From NCBI GenBank assembly GCA_934777095.1, contig CAKVNP010000034.1:1-11206 (forward strand): a stretch of DNA of 11,206 nt. The letters run 5' to 3'. Position numbers and translations under genes: made by a program. The notes below the pieces were generated by a model. The model saw nothing but the letters and a program-made list of their open reading frames with translations. It made no database searches and was not told the origin of the DNA. The DNA comes from an uncultured Clostridium sp. Its GTDB lineage: Bacteria; Bacillota; Clostridia; Clostridiales; Clostridiaceae. Below are positions 1 through 7,755 of the stretch, in pieces (positions within the stretch are counted from its first letter, which is position 1; the number at the start of each line of letters is the position of its first letter).

Positions 1-825
1 AGAAATACCGAGTGTTTTGGAGGAACTATTAAGATTATCTTTGAACCTGCAGAAGAAACAACTGGCGGGGCAAAGGTTATGATTGAAGAAGGAGTACTTG
101 ATAATCCAAAGGTTGATGTGATGTATGGACTGCATATGGAAGAGACTGTGAATGTAGGGCAGATAATGGTGAAGAAGGGTACTGTAAATGCTGCCTCTAA
201 TCCCTTTGAAATAAAGATAATAGGCAAAGGTGCGCATGGAGCATATCCTTCAGAAGCAATAGACCCAATAGTTGCAGCAAGTCAGATGATTCTAGGCCTG
301 CAGACCATTGTAAGTAGAGAGATTTATCCGGCAGATCCAGCAGTAGTTACTGTAGGTACTATTCACGGAGGAACTGCGCAAAATATTATTCCGGATGAAG
401 TGGTAATTTCGGGAATTATACGTACTATGACAAGAGAAGATAGGGAATACTCAATTAATAGAGTAGACGAAATTATCAATGGAATAGCAATGGCTACTAG
501 AACTAAAGCTGAAATAGAAATAGCTGAATCATACCCTTGTCTTGTAAATGACGACAAAATGGTTGATTTATTAAAAGAAAGTGCAGCAAAGATAATTGGG
601 CAGGAAAATGTATTGGAGCAAAAAAATCCTAAGATGGGTGTAGAAAGCTTTGCATATTTTGCAAATGAAGTACCTTCAGTATTCTATTTCCTTGGCTGCA
701 GAAATGAAGAAAAGGGAATTATCCATCCAGCACATAGCAGTCTTTTTGATATAGATGAGGATTCTTTAGCAGATGGAGTAGCTATTGGCTGTCAATTAGC
801 AGTAGATTATTTGACAAGAAAGTGA
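1..825 (+). CDS. M20-family amidohydrolase (HipO/AbgB-like), 5' truncated by window edge
   Basis: Metal-dependent hydrolase of N-acyl amino acids or similar amides, expected in the cytoplasm. The reading frame is open from base 1, so the gene starts to the left of the window; the ATG at 79 is internal. Numbering from base 1, the visible protein has the PAEE segment (residues 16-19, with acidic metal/catalytic residues), GLH (43-45, a metal-ligand His in this family) and GKGAHGAYP in the dimerisation domain near 76-84. Further on come GTIHGGTAQNIIP and, near the C terminus, GVESFAYF and HPAHSSLF with the last metal-ligand His. The N-terminal metal motif (HxCGHD type) lies outside the window. 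The usual family length is about 390 residues; 274 are visible. The substrate cannot be fixed: hippurate-like N-acyl amino acids and N-acetyl-diaminopimelate are both possible, and no diaminopimelate gene is adjacent. No terminator follows, so read-through into the next gene is plausible. Confidence 0.9.
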   Translation, partial: RNTECFGGTIKIIFEPAEETTGGAKVMIEEGVLDNPKVDVMYGLHMEETVNVGQIMVKKGTVNAASNPFEIKIIGKGAHGAYPSEAIDPIVAASQMILGLQTIVSREIYPADPAVVTVGTIHGGTAQNIIPDEVVISGIIRTMTREDREYSINRVDEIINGIAMATRTKAEIEIAESYPCLVNDDKMVDLLKESAAKIIGQENVLEQKNPKMGVESFAYFANEVPSVFYFLGCRNEEKGIIHPAHSSLFDIDEDSLADGVAIGCQLAVDYLTRK

Positions 826-877
826 TTTAATATTAATCTAATACAATGGGGAATTTAAAATTTAGTAGGATATAAAC

Positions 878-882
878 AGGAG
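878..882 (+). promoter_or_regulatory. Ribosome binding site deciding a TTG start
   Basis: AGGAG lies 10 bases upstream of the TTG at 893. The only nearby ATG (883) is followed at once by a stop in its own frame (atg att taa). The TTG is therefore the supported start of the pseudouridine synthase, and it keeps the complete S4-like N-terminal domain. Confidence 0.7.
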
Positions 883-892
883 ATGATTTAAT

Positions 893-1861
893 TTGAAAAT
901 AGAAATAGGAACTAATGAAGCAGGGCAGAGATTAGATAAATTTTTAAGAAAGTATTTTAAGGATGTACCTTTAAGCGCTATATTCAAAGCATTAAGAAAA
1001 GGTGATATCAGAGTAAATGGAACTAAAAAGAAAGAAAATTATAGCTTAGAATTAGGCGATGTAATTGAAGTTAAATATTTAGTTTCTAAAATGGAAGATG
1101 TTAAAAAAGATTTTATAAAAGTTAATTCAAGTTCAATGATGGTAACTTATGAAGATGAAAATATATTAGTAGTTGAAAAATGGCCAGGAGTACTTGTACA
1201 TCCAGATCAAAAGGGAGCAGAGCCTTCATTGACTGACTATGTATTATCTTACTTAAATGACAAGGGAGATTACATTCCAGAAAAAGAAAAGACATTTACC
1301 CCAGCACCATGTAACAGATTAGATAGAAATACTTCAGGTGTAGTTATTTTCGGTAAAAATTTCGAAAGCTTAAGAACTATGAATGAAATGATTAGAAATG
1401 GTGAAGTAAAGAAGTATTACTATGCTTTAGTTACAGGCAGAGTAAAAGAAGGACTATATAAGGGGTATATTTCTAAGAACGAAAATGAAAATATTTCAAA
1501 AGTTTATGATAAAGAAATGCCAAATACAAAAGAAATATCGATGGAAGTTAAAAATGTTCAAAGTAATGGAGCATTTTCTCTATTAGAAATAGACTTAATT
1601 ACAGGAAGAAGCCATCAAATAAGAGCACATTTAAGTCATTTAGGGCATCCTATCATAGGAGATAATAAATATGGAGATAAGAAGTTAAATTCATTCTTCG
1701 ATAATAAATTTGGTTTAAATTATCAATTCTTGTATGCTTATAAGTTGATATTTAAGGGTGGAGAAGGAAAGCTTGAATACTTAAAAAACAAAACAATAGC
1801 AGAAGCACTTCCTCCAATGTTTAAAAAAGTTAAAAAGGATGTATTCAAATTTACTTTATAA
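893..1861 (+). CDS. RluA-family RNA pseudouridine synthase (RluC/RluD-like)
   Basis: Converts specific uridines to pseudouridine in structured RNA, most probably 23S rRNA. The 322-residue protein has an N-terminal S4-type RNA-binding domain at about residues 1-62 (QRLDKFLRKYF, then GDIRVNG). The catalytic domain follows: the motif NRLDRNTSG at 141-149 carries the catalytic Asp144. A second family signature, TGRSHQIRAHLSHLGHPI, lies at 237-254, followed by GDNKYG. The first motif has Asn where many members have His (HRLDxxTSG); I believe this is a tolerated variant. The length fits the family. It starts at TTG with an AGGAG site 10 bases upstream. It is 67 bases after the amidohydrolase and 12 bases before the flippase gene, so it is probably co-transcribed with the latter. 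The exact target uridine cannot be told from sequence. Confidence 0.93.
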   Translation: MKIEIGTNEAGQRLDKFLRKYFKDVPLSAIFKALRKGDIRVNGTKKKENYSLELGDVIEVKYLVSKMEDVKKDFIKVNSSSMMVTYEDENILVVEKWPGVLVHPDQKGAEPSLTDYVLSYLNDKGDYIPEKEKTFTPAPCNRLDRNTSGVVIFGKNFESLRTMNEMIRNGEVKKYYYALVTGRVKEGLYKGYISKNENENISKVYDKEMPNTKEISMEVKNVQSNGAFSLLEIDLITGRSHQIRAHLSHLGHPIIGDNKYGDKKLNSFFDNKFGLNYQFLYAYKLIFKGGEGKLEYLKNKTIAEALPPMFKKVKKDVFKFTL

Positions 1862-1873
1862 AAGGGGAAAGAA

Positions 1874-3478
1874 ATGGAGAAAAAATCACTTGGAAGAAGT
1901 TTTTTAATATTATCTTTTGCAGGGATTTTTATAAAGATTCTCTCAGCTCTTTATGTTCCATTATTAAATGCAATTATAGGCAAAGAAGCTTATGCGGTAT
2001 ATGGAGCAAGCTATAGTATTTTAGTATTTGTTCTGGCTGTAACCACTATGGGGATGCAGCCGGCTATTACTAAGGTGGTTGCTGAGCTTAGAGCATTGGG
2101 TAATACTATAGATGCGTTAAGAGCAATGAAGCTGGCAAGAAAATATATGGCTATTATAGGAGGAATATTTACTATATTGCTAATTGTTCTTGCAGATAAT
2201 ATTGCTAAATTCGCAAATTGGGAAAAGGCTATAATATCAATACGATTTTTAGCACCAACAATATTATTGTCATGTATCTTAGCTGCCTATAGAGGATATC
2301 TGCAAGGTATAGAGGATATGGAAAGTATAGGTATATCTCAGATATTAGAGCAGATGGTAAATGTAGTATTAAGTTTAGTATTTGCGGCCCTATTAATTAA
2401 GAATAGTACGGAACTGGGAGTAGCAGGGGGAACTGTTGGAACAAGCTTAGGGGCATTGGCTGCTATAGTATATATTATTTATATCCACTCAAAAAGAAAT
2501 TATGATGAGAATGCTTATGAAAGTAATACTGTAGAGAAAAGGCTTAGCAATAAAAGGATAGCCAAGAAACTTATAGCTTATGGACTACCTATAACATTAG
2601 TTGCAATCCTACAAAATGCCAGTTCTTTAGTAGATACATTTATAGTAAAATCAAGACTGCTGGATGCTGGTTTTACAGAAGTAGCTGCAGATGGCTTGTT
2701 TGCAAATTTAGGATATTATAATACACTTTTATATGTACCATTGGCCATAGTAACAGCGTTAAGTACTGCTATCTTCCCAAAAGTTATTGCTGCCTATGCT
2801 GAAAGAAATAAAAGGGAAATAAAAACGCAGATTAGTTATGCATATAGAATAACGTTTATGATAACTGTGCCAGCATGTTTTGGCCTTTCATTATTAAGTT
2901 CCGAAGTCTATCAATTATTATTCTCGGAGGTTGAAGGGGCAAAGCTAATGCTTTATGCATCAATTGTATTAATTTTTATGTCCATTACGACAATTCAAAA
3001 TACTATCTTACAAGGTGTAAATAAGTTGTATTTGGTTTTAAATACTGCTTTTCTTGGAGTAATAGTTAAGTTTATATTAGACTTTACTTTAGTTGGAATA
3101 AATAGCATAAATATTTTTGGTGCGGTGATTGCAAGTTTTTGTGCGTATTTAGTGCCGGCAATACTTAATCATATAAATTTAAATAAAACATTTAAAATAA
3201 GAATTCCTGTAGCTAAACAGTTGATAGCTCCAATAATATCTTCAATAGTAATGTCTATTGGGATAGTTGTTTTAAGAATGCCGCTTAGAAGACTTATTAA
3301 TATTCTTGAAGGCGGAAGGATAATGATTGGGATTGAAATAGTTATCCTTATAGCTATAGGTGGAAGTATATATTTTGTAACTATGATAGCATTAGGTGGA
3401 ATCAGGAAAAAAGATTTAAACTTCTTTTCGCCAAAGCTATATAGAATGCTTCCAAGATTCTTAAGAAAAATGATGTAA
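1874..3478 (+). CDS. MurJ/YtgP-like lipid flippase (MOP superfamily, SpoVB-like family)
   Basis: Polytopic membrane protein of 534 residues, likely to move an undecaprenyl-linked sugar such as lipid II across the membrane. Hydrophobic helices run throughout, and a charged cytoplasmic linker at about 206-230 separates the two halves. Family hallmarks are AAYRGYLQGIEDM (137-149), ISQILEQMVNVV (154-165) and AGGTVGTSLGA (184-194), all typical of the SpoVB/YtgP group. The length is close to B. subtilis YtgP, the MurJ-equivalent there, as I recall. The ATG at 1874 is preceded by AAAGGGG, and the gene is 12 bases after the pseudouridine synthase, so the two form a likely operon ending at the terminator at 3483-3519. 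A polysaccharide or teichoic-acid precursor exporter is the main alternative. The MOP assignment is sure; the exact substrate is inference. Confidence 0.85.
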   Translation: MEKKSLGRSFLILSFAGIFIKILSALYVPLLNAIIGKEAYAVYGASYSILVFVLAVTTMGMQPAITKVVAELRALGNTIDALRAMKLARKYMAIIGGIFTILLIVLADNIAKFANWEKAIISIRFLAPTILLSCILAAYRGYLQGIEDMESIGISQILEQMVNVVLSLVFAALLIKNSTELGVAGGTVGTSLGALAAIVYIIYIHSKRNYDENAYESNTVEKRLSNKRIAKKLIAYGLPITLVAILQNASSLVDTFIVKSRLLDAGFTEVAADGLFANLGYYNTLLYVPLAIVTALSTAIFPKVIAAYAERNKREIKTQISYAYRITFMITVPACFGLSLLSSEVYQLLFSEVEGAKLMLYASIVLIFMSITTIQNTILQGVNKLYLVLNTAFLGVIVKFILDFTLVGINSINIFGAVIASFCAYLVPAILNHINLNKTFKIRIPVAKQLIAPIISSIVMSIGIVVLRMPLRRLINILEGGRIMIGIEIVILIAIGGSIYFVTMIALGGIRKKDLNFFSPKLYRMLPRFLRKMM

Positions 3479-3482
3479 AATG

Positions 3483-3519
3483 AAAGCTTTTCATACTTAA
3501 TAGTATGGAAAGCTTTTTT
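3483..3519 (+). terminator. Rho-independent terminator after the flippase gene
   Basis: A 15-bp stem (3483-3497 with 3502-3516, one G-U pair) around the 4-base loop TAAT is followed by a T run to 3519. It begins 5 bases after the flippase stop codon and separates that operon from the ABC importer. Confidence 0.9.
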
Positions 3520-3541
3520 ATTTATCTAAAAAATTAATGTA

Positions 3542-3570
3542 TAGAAATTAGTAAAAAAATACACTATAAA
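3542..3570 (+). promoter_or_regulatory. Possible SigA promoter of the ABC importer operon
   Basis: TAGAAA at 3542-3547 (4 of 6 to TTGACA) and TATAAA at 3565-3570 (5 of 6 to TATAAT) are 17 bases apart. They lie between the terminator and the ATPase start at 3601. In such AT-rich DNA chance matches are common, so position is the main support. I see no clear operator or Pho-box repeat beside it. Confidence 0.4.
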
Positions 3571-3600
3571 GCTATGAGTTAATTTTATGGAGGTGAAAAA

Positions 3601-4644
3601 ATGGGAATTAGGTTAGAAAATTTAGTTGTTAAATTTGGAGATTTTACAGCTATAAATAATGTTACGCTAAGTATTCCTAAAGGAAAATTAGTATCATTAT
3701 TGGGACCATCAGGTTCAGGAAAATCAACTACACTTTTTACTATTTCAGGTATTAATAAAGTAGCATCAGGAAAAATATATTTTGGAGATAGAGACGTAAC
3801 TGGCTTGGAACCTGAAAAACTTGGCATAGGGCTTGTTTTTCAAAATTATGCTTTATATCCACATATGACTGTAGCAGAAAATATAGGATTCCCTCTTAAA
3901 AATTTAAAATGGGATAAAGAAAAAGCACAAAATAGAATAAAAGAAGTAGCTAAGATAGTTAAAATTGATGGACTACTTGATAGAAAACCAGCACAGCTTT
4001 CAGGAGGTCAACAGCAGAGAGTAGCTATTGCCAGGGCCATTGCTAAAAATCCAGATATTTTATTGCTAGATGAACCTTTATCTAATTTAGATACTAAGCT
4101 TAGGGTAGAAACAAGACAGGAGATTAGGAGAATACAAAAAGAAACAGGTGTAACGGCAATATTTGTTACCCATGACCAGGAAGAGGCCATGAGTATTTCC
4201 GATGAAATTGTGTTAATGAAGGATGGAGCAATTCAGCAGGTATCTACCCCTACTGAACTATATTTAAATCCAAAAAATAAATTTGTTGCATCATTTATCG
4301 GCAGTCCTGAAATGAATTTTATACAAGTTGATATTAATAATGGAATAGGAAATATAGGCGAATTATCGATTAATAATTTACCAAAAGATAAGAAAAAGGT
4401 ACTTTTAGGATTTAGGGCAGAGGATGTTGAAATAGCAGATGATGGTTTTGAAGTTGAAGTAGAAACAGTAGAAATATTAGGGCGTGAAAAGTTGCTTACA
4501 GTTAAGAAGGATAATGATATATATAAGATGTTGGTAAAAAATACTTCGAAAATTAATGAAGGAGAAAAGATTAGGATTAAGCCTAAATGTGGTAGTAATT
4601 ATATTTTTGATATAGATTCAGAGGAGTTTATAAAAAAATGCTAA
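3601..4644 (+). CDS. ugpC: ABC importer ATP-binding protein, UgpC/MalK type
   Basis: Cytoplasmic ATPase that powers the importer encoded downstream. The 347-residue protein has every catalytic element: Walker A GPSGSGKST (35-43), Q-loop Gln81, signature LSGGQ (133-137), Walker B ILLLDEP (153-159, catalytic Glu158), D-loop SNLD (161-164) and switch His191. After about residue 235 comes a regulatory C-terminal domain of the MalK/UgpC kind, with the TOBE-like stretch LLGFRAEDVEIA at 268-279. GGAGGTG sits seven bases before the ATG. The stop overlaps the next gene by 7 bases (ATGCTAA), so translation is likely coupled. Gram-positive sugar importers of this class often lack their own ATPase and share MsmX; having it first in the operon is one reason to favour a Ugp-type assignment. 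MalK-like sugar transport remains possible. Confidence 0.88.
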   Translation: MGIRLENLVVKFGDFTAINNVTLSIPKGKLVSLLGPSGSGKSTTLFTISGINKVASGKIYFGDRDVTGLEPEKLGIGLVFQNYALYPHMTVAENIGFPLKNLKWDKEKAQNRIKEVAKIVKIDGLLDRKPAQLSGGQQQRVAIARAIAKNPDILLLDEPLSNLDTKLRVETRQEIRRIQKETGVTAIFVTHDQEEAMSISDEIVLMKDGAIQQVSTPTELYLNPKNKFVASFIGSPEMNFIQVDINNGIGNIGELSINNLPKDKKKVLLGFRAEDVEIADDGFEVEVETVEILGREKLLTVKKDNDIYKMLVKNTSKINEGEKIRIKPKCGSNYIFDIDSEEFIKKC

Positions 4645-5504
4645 AAAGCAGATATAAAGGATATATATATTTATTACCAGCCTTAATAATATTATCTGTG
4701 TTTGTGTTTTATCCAATTATAAATACTATTATCTTTAGTTTTGATGAAACAAAAGCTTCAGGCTTTAAATTTGGCATAGGTTCCTATAAATATTTATTTA
4801 GCGATAAAAGATTTATCAAATCGCTTATTAATACAGTTATATATGCAGCAGTTGTGCCAGTATTATCAGTTTTTATTTCTTTGCTTTTAGCAGATACATT
4901 AGTAAGAATTAAAAATGAAAGAATAAGATCAATATTTCAAAGCATATACTTTCTTCCATATGTAACATCCTTAGTAGCTATTGGAATAGTATGGTCATGG
5001 TTATTTAACAGCGAGTATGGAGTAATTAATTATATAATAACTCTCTTTGGAGGAAAAGGAGTGAATTGGCTTAGTGATCCTAGGTATGCAATGACAGCAT
5101 TAATTATTTTTGCAGTATGGAAGAGCTTGGCTTTTAACACATTGATACTTACCACAGGGATTGCTTCTATAAACCCCCAATATTATCAAGCAGCAAAGAT
5201 AGATCAGGCTTCCGGTAATACGATATTTTGGAAAATTACAGTTCCTTTGGTATCACCAATAATATCATATACATATATTATAAGCTTGATTGCAGCATTT
5301 AAGGTTTATACAGAAGTTTATGTATTGTTCAGTGGAAGAACCTTAGATGGAGCTGTATCTACAGTAGTCCGCTATATTATAGATAGATTCTATGGAGATC
5401 AAGATTTTCCACTAGCTTTTGCATCAGCAGTAGTGCTATTAATAATTATTCTTTCCGTAACAGCAGTTCAGAAGATTATGACAAGAAAGAAAATACACTA
5501 TTAG
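4638..5504 (+). CDS. ugpA: ABC importer permease, UgpA/MalF type
   Basis: One of two integral membrane subunits forming the translocation pore. The 288-residue protein has about six membrane helices: the first at roughly 9-34, then segments near 66-88, 104-123, 151-173, 207-222 and 259-277. The cytoplasmic EAA loop that docks on the ATPase is at about 183-205 (YYQAAKIDQAS, then ITVPLVSP). In this loop Gln190 replaces the Gly of the usual DGA core; the partner permease keeps the Gly. The length matches family members of about 290 residues. The ATG overlaps the ATPase stop, with GAGGAG 11 bases upstream. The next gene's ribosome binding site overlaps this gene's stop codon. The pairing with a UgpE-like permease and a UgpB-like lipoprotein gives the name; the substrate is inferred. 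Confidence 0.87.
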   Translation: MLKSRYKGYIYLLPALIILSVFVFYPIINTIIFSFDETKASGFKFGIGSYKYLFSDKRFIKSLINTVIYAAVVPVLSVFISLLLADTLVRIKNERIRSIFQSIYFLPYVTSLVAIGIVWSWLFNSEYGVINYIITLFGGKGVNWLSDPRYAMTALIIFAVWKSLAFNTLILTTGIASINPQYYQAAKIDQASGNTIFWKITVPLVSPIISYTYIISLIAAFKVYTEVYVLFSGRTLDGAVSTVVRYIIDRFYGDQDFPLAFASAVVLLIIILSVTAVQKIMTRKKIHY

Positions 5505-5516
5505 GAGGCATAAGCT

Positions 5517-6341
5517 ATGAATAAAAAATCTATTATGAATGTAATTAAATATATAGTGTTAACTTTGTTTGCTATTATAACGCTTTTCCCGTTTTATTGG
5601 ATGATAGCTTCATCATTAAAGTCAAACTTTGAAGTGATTCAGACTCCGCCAAGCCTGTTTCCTAAACAGCTCCTTTGGGATAATTATCGAAAAGCATTTG
5701 AAATGGCTCCTTTTGCAAGATACTTTATAAATACCATAATAGTAACAATATTAAGTATAATATTTACTGTATTAATTTGTATCTTATCAGCATTTGCTTT
5801 TGCTAACTTAGAGTTTAAAGGAAAAGATTTATTATTTTCAATTTTTTTATCTTCTATGATGATACCAGGAGAAGTATTAATAGTAACTAACTTTAAGACT
5901 GTTTCAGCACTTGGCTGGATGGATACATATAGAGCACTTTTTGTTCCTTATATGGCTAATGTACTTTATATTTATATGCTAAGGGAGTTTTTTATGAAGG
6001 TTCCAAAGCAGCTGTATTATGCAGCAAAGATTGATGGAGCTAGCGATTGGAAGTTCTTGTGGAGTGTAATGGTTCCTATGGCAAAATCATCAATAATTAC
6101 AATTTGTATTTTAGTAGGGATAAATTCTTGGAATGCTTTTTTATGGCCATTGTTAGTTACCAATAGTGCAAATATGCGTCTTGTTGCTAACGGTTTAACT
6201 GCATTTCAGTCTGATGCAGGAAATCAGTATGAGCTTTTAATGGCTGCTTCAACTATTATCACAATGCCGGTAGTTATTGTTTATATTTTCCTTCATAAGA
6301 AGATCATGAGAGGAATTTCCGTAGGAGGAATAAAAGGATAA
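5517..6341 (+). CDS. ugpE: ABC importer permease, UgpE/MalG type
   Basis: Second pore subunit, 274 residues with about six membrane helices. It begins with a helix near 9-32 that ends in FPFYWMIASSLK, a typical opening for this family. The EAA loop is canonical: YYAAKIDGASDWKF at 167-180, with MVPMAK (185-190) closing it. The C-terminal part (NSWNAFLWPLLV near 203-214, then QYELLMAAS at 237-245) matches the UgpE/MalG pattern. AGGAGG at 5503-5508 overlaps the stop of the previous permease, and only 12 bases separate the two genes. A 63-base gap before the binding-protein gene may hold an internal promoter. Like its partner it is at home in the carbohydrate-uptake-1 class, whose members import sugars, polyols or glycerol phosphates. 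Confidence 0.88.
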   Translation: MNKKSIMNVIKYIVLTLFAIITLFPFYWMIASSLKSNFEVIQTPPSLFPKQLLWDNYRKAFEMAPFARYFINTIIVTILSIIFTVLICILSAFAFANLEFKGKDLLFSIFLSSMMIPGEVLIVTNFKTVSALGWMDTYRALFVPYMANVLYIYMLREFFMKVPKQLYYAAKIDGASDWKFLWSVMVPMAKSSIITICILVGINSWNAFLWPLLVTNSANMRLVANGLTAFQSDAGNQYELLMAASTIITMPVVIVYIFLHKKIMRGISVGGIKG

Positions 6342-6356
6342 AAATATGAATTATAT

Positions 6357-6385
6357 TTGAGATTTACAAAAGATATAAATATTAA
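6357..6385 (+). promoter_or_regulatory. Possible internal promoter before the binding-protein gene
   Basis: TTGAGA at 6357-6362 (5 of 6 to the -35 consensus) and TATTAA at 6380-6385 (4 of 6 to the -10) are spaced 17 bases, in the 63-base gap between the second permease and the lipoprotein gene. A separate promoter would fit the usual need for more binding protein than permease. The DNA is AT-rich, so this is tentative. Confidence 0.33.
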
Positions 6386-6404
6386 TTAGAAGAGGTGACA
6401 AAAG

Positions 6405-7697
6405 ATGAAAAAAAGATTGATAAGCACTGTTTTATCAGTGCTTGTAACAGTTCCACTATTTGTAGGATGTGGAAATACTCAAAGTACAACAGAAGATATA
6501 GTTACCAAGCTGGAAAGTCCGGTAAGTATTGAAATGTGGCATTATTTAACAGGGGCGCAAGGGGATGCTCTACAAGGGATTATTGATGATTTTAATAAGA
6601 CAAATGGTCAGGGGATTACAGTAAATGCTGTAAATCAAGGTAATATTTCAGACTTGAATAAAAAGGTAATTGCTGCAGCTCAGTCAAATACTTTGCCAGC
6701 AATAATAAATGAGGGTAAGATTATAGATTTATCACCATATATTAATGATTCAACTATTGGAATGGCTGAGGATGTTAAAAATGATTTTATCAAATCATTT
6801 ATTGATGAAGTGTCACAATGGGGTACAAATAAGATATATGGGCTTCCATTAACAAAATCTACGGAAGTAGTATATGTAAATAAAACGCTATTAACTGAAT
6901 TAGGATATACAACAAATGATTTAAATGGTTTAACTATGGAGAAGCTTACTGAAATATCAAAGAAATGTTATGATGAATTTGGTATACCTGGCTTTGGCTT
7001 TGATTCATCTTCAAATGCATTTATTTCAACTTTAAAAATGAATGGTGCAGATTTTGTTGAATTAGACGGTACTATAAATGTTGATAATGATTGGGTAAGA
7101 GAATTTATGGATTATTATAAAAACAATGTAGAGGCTGGCTATTTTAGAATACCAGGAGAAGATACTTTTCTTTCAGGCCCTTTTTCTAATCAAAAAGTAA
7201 TGATGTATGAAGGATCTTCAGCAGGAGCATCTCATATTAATGCAGAGAATTTTGAACTTGCAGTATGTGAAGTACCTAAATTCCAAAATAAAAATGCTGC
7301 AGTAATCCAGCAGGGGGCATCTTTGTTTGTAACATCAAATGTAACTAAAGAACAACAGTATGCAGCATATCAATTTATTAAGTTTGCAACTGATACTGAA
7401 AATACAGCAAAATTTGCTGTTGAAACAGGATATTTGCCAGTACGTAAATCAGCAGAAGAAACAAGTACAATGCAGGAAGCATTAAAAGATACAAATTCTG
7501 TTTATGCAAAAGTATTTCCAGTAGCAAATAAGAGTTTAGATTATTCATACTATACACCAGCTATCAATAATGCACAGTCAGCAAGAACTACAGTGCAAGA
7601 AAAATTTGATGCATATGTTACTGGTGGAATTAAGAGTATTGAAGATTTTATTAATGATACAGTGACACAAGTTAAAACATCCATTGGAAGATCATAA
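6405..7697 (+). CDS. ugpB: ABC importer solute-binding lipoprotein, UgpB-like, with apparent internal deletion
   Basis: Captures substrate outside the membrane and delivers it to the two permeases. The first 22 residues are a lipoprotein signal: basic MKKR, hydrophobic core, lipobox FVGC with lipid-bearing Cys22. UgpB-like stretches follow: IEMWHYLTGAQGD (42-54), LPLTKSTEVVYVNK (147-160), QQGASLFV (302-309), ETGYLPVRKSA (340-350) and SARTTVQEKFDAY (392-404). From memory, Arg394 lines up with a glycerol-3-phosphate-contacting Arg of E. coli UgpB and Ser152 with its Ser121, but its Tyr42 and Glu66 are not matched. Between PAI (98-100) and KIIDLSPYI (105-113) only four residues remain, where relatives have about 15; see findings. 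AGAGGTG sits seven bases before the ATG. Glycerol-3-phosphate, a glycerophosphodiester or another sugar are all possible ligands. Confidence 0.88.
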   Translation: MKKRLISTVLSVLVTVPLFVGCGNTQSTTEDIVTKLESPVSIEMWHYLTGAQGDALQGIIDDFNKTNGQGITVNAVNQGNISDLNKKVIAAAQSNTLPAIINEGKIIDLSPYINDSTIGMAEDVKNDFIKSFIDEVSQWGTNKIYGLPLTKSTEVVYVNKTLLTELGYTTNDLNGLTMEKLTEISKKCYDEFGIPGFGFDSSSNAFISTLKMNGADFVELDGTINVDNDWVREFMDYYKNNVEAGYFRIPGEDTFLSGPFSNQKVMMYEGSSAGASHINAENFELAVCEVPKFQNKNAAVIQQGASLFVTSNVTKEQQYAAYQFIKFATDTENTAKFAVETGYLPVRKSAEETSTMQEALKDTNSVYAKVFPVANKSLDYSYYTPAINNAQSARTTVQEKFDAYVTGGIKSIEDFINDTVTQVKTSIGRS

Positions 7698-7707
7698 AAT
7701 AAGAGTA

Positions 7708-7733
7708 GGCGAGATACAAATTTGTATCTCGCC
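7708..7733. terminator. Palindromic terminator between convergent genes
   Basis: A perfect 26-base inverted repeat, GGCGAGATACAAA facing its complement, folds to a stem of about 11 bp with an AATT loop. It starts 10 bases after the binding-protein stop and lies 22 bases beyond the stop of the convergent spore-protein gene. T-rich but interrupted tracts flank it on both strands (TTAATTT rightward, CTCTTATTTT leftward), so it may serve both genes. Confidence 0.75.
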
Positions 7734-7755
7734 TTAATTTCATTAGAGGGAATTA

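Noticed and set aside
363..557. Minus-strand open frame opposite the amidohydrolase
   Set aside because: Antisense to a conserved gene, hydrophobic only by codon mirroring, with no ribosome binding site noticed.
826..892. Promoter or terminator between the amidohydrolase and the pseudouridine synthase
   Set aside because: TTGACA at 811-816 is inside the upstream gene and has no good -10 at 16-18 bases. The GATTTAATATTAATC repeat is imperfect, without G+C or a T tract.
3480..3494. Sequence resembling a catabolite-repression (cre) site, TGAAAGCTTTTCA
   Set aside because: It is one base short of the 14-base cre pattern, lacks the central CG, and is fully explained as the left arm of the terminator stem.
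3585..3827. Open frame on the minus strand opposite the ATPase gene
   Set aside because: It overlaps the start and Walker A region of a clear ABC ATPase, and its translation has no recognisable domain.
4008..4190. Minus-strand open frame within the ATPase gene
   Set aside because: Mirror of the signature and Walker B coding region; no independent support.
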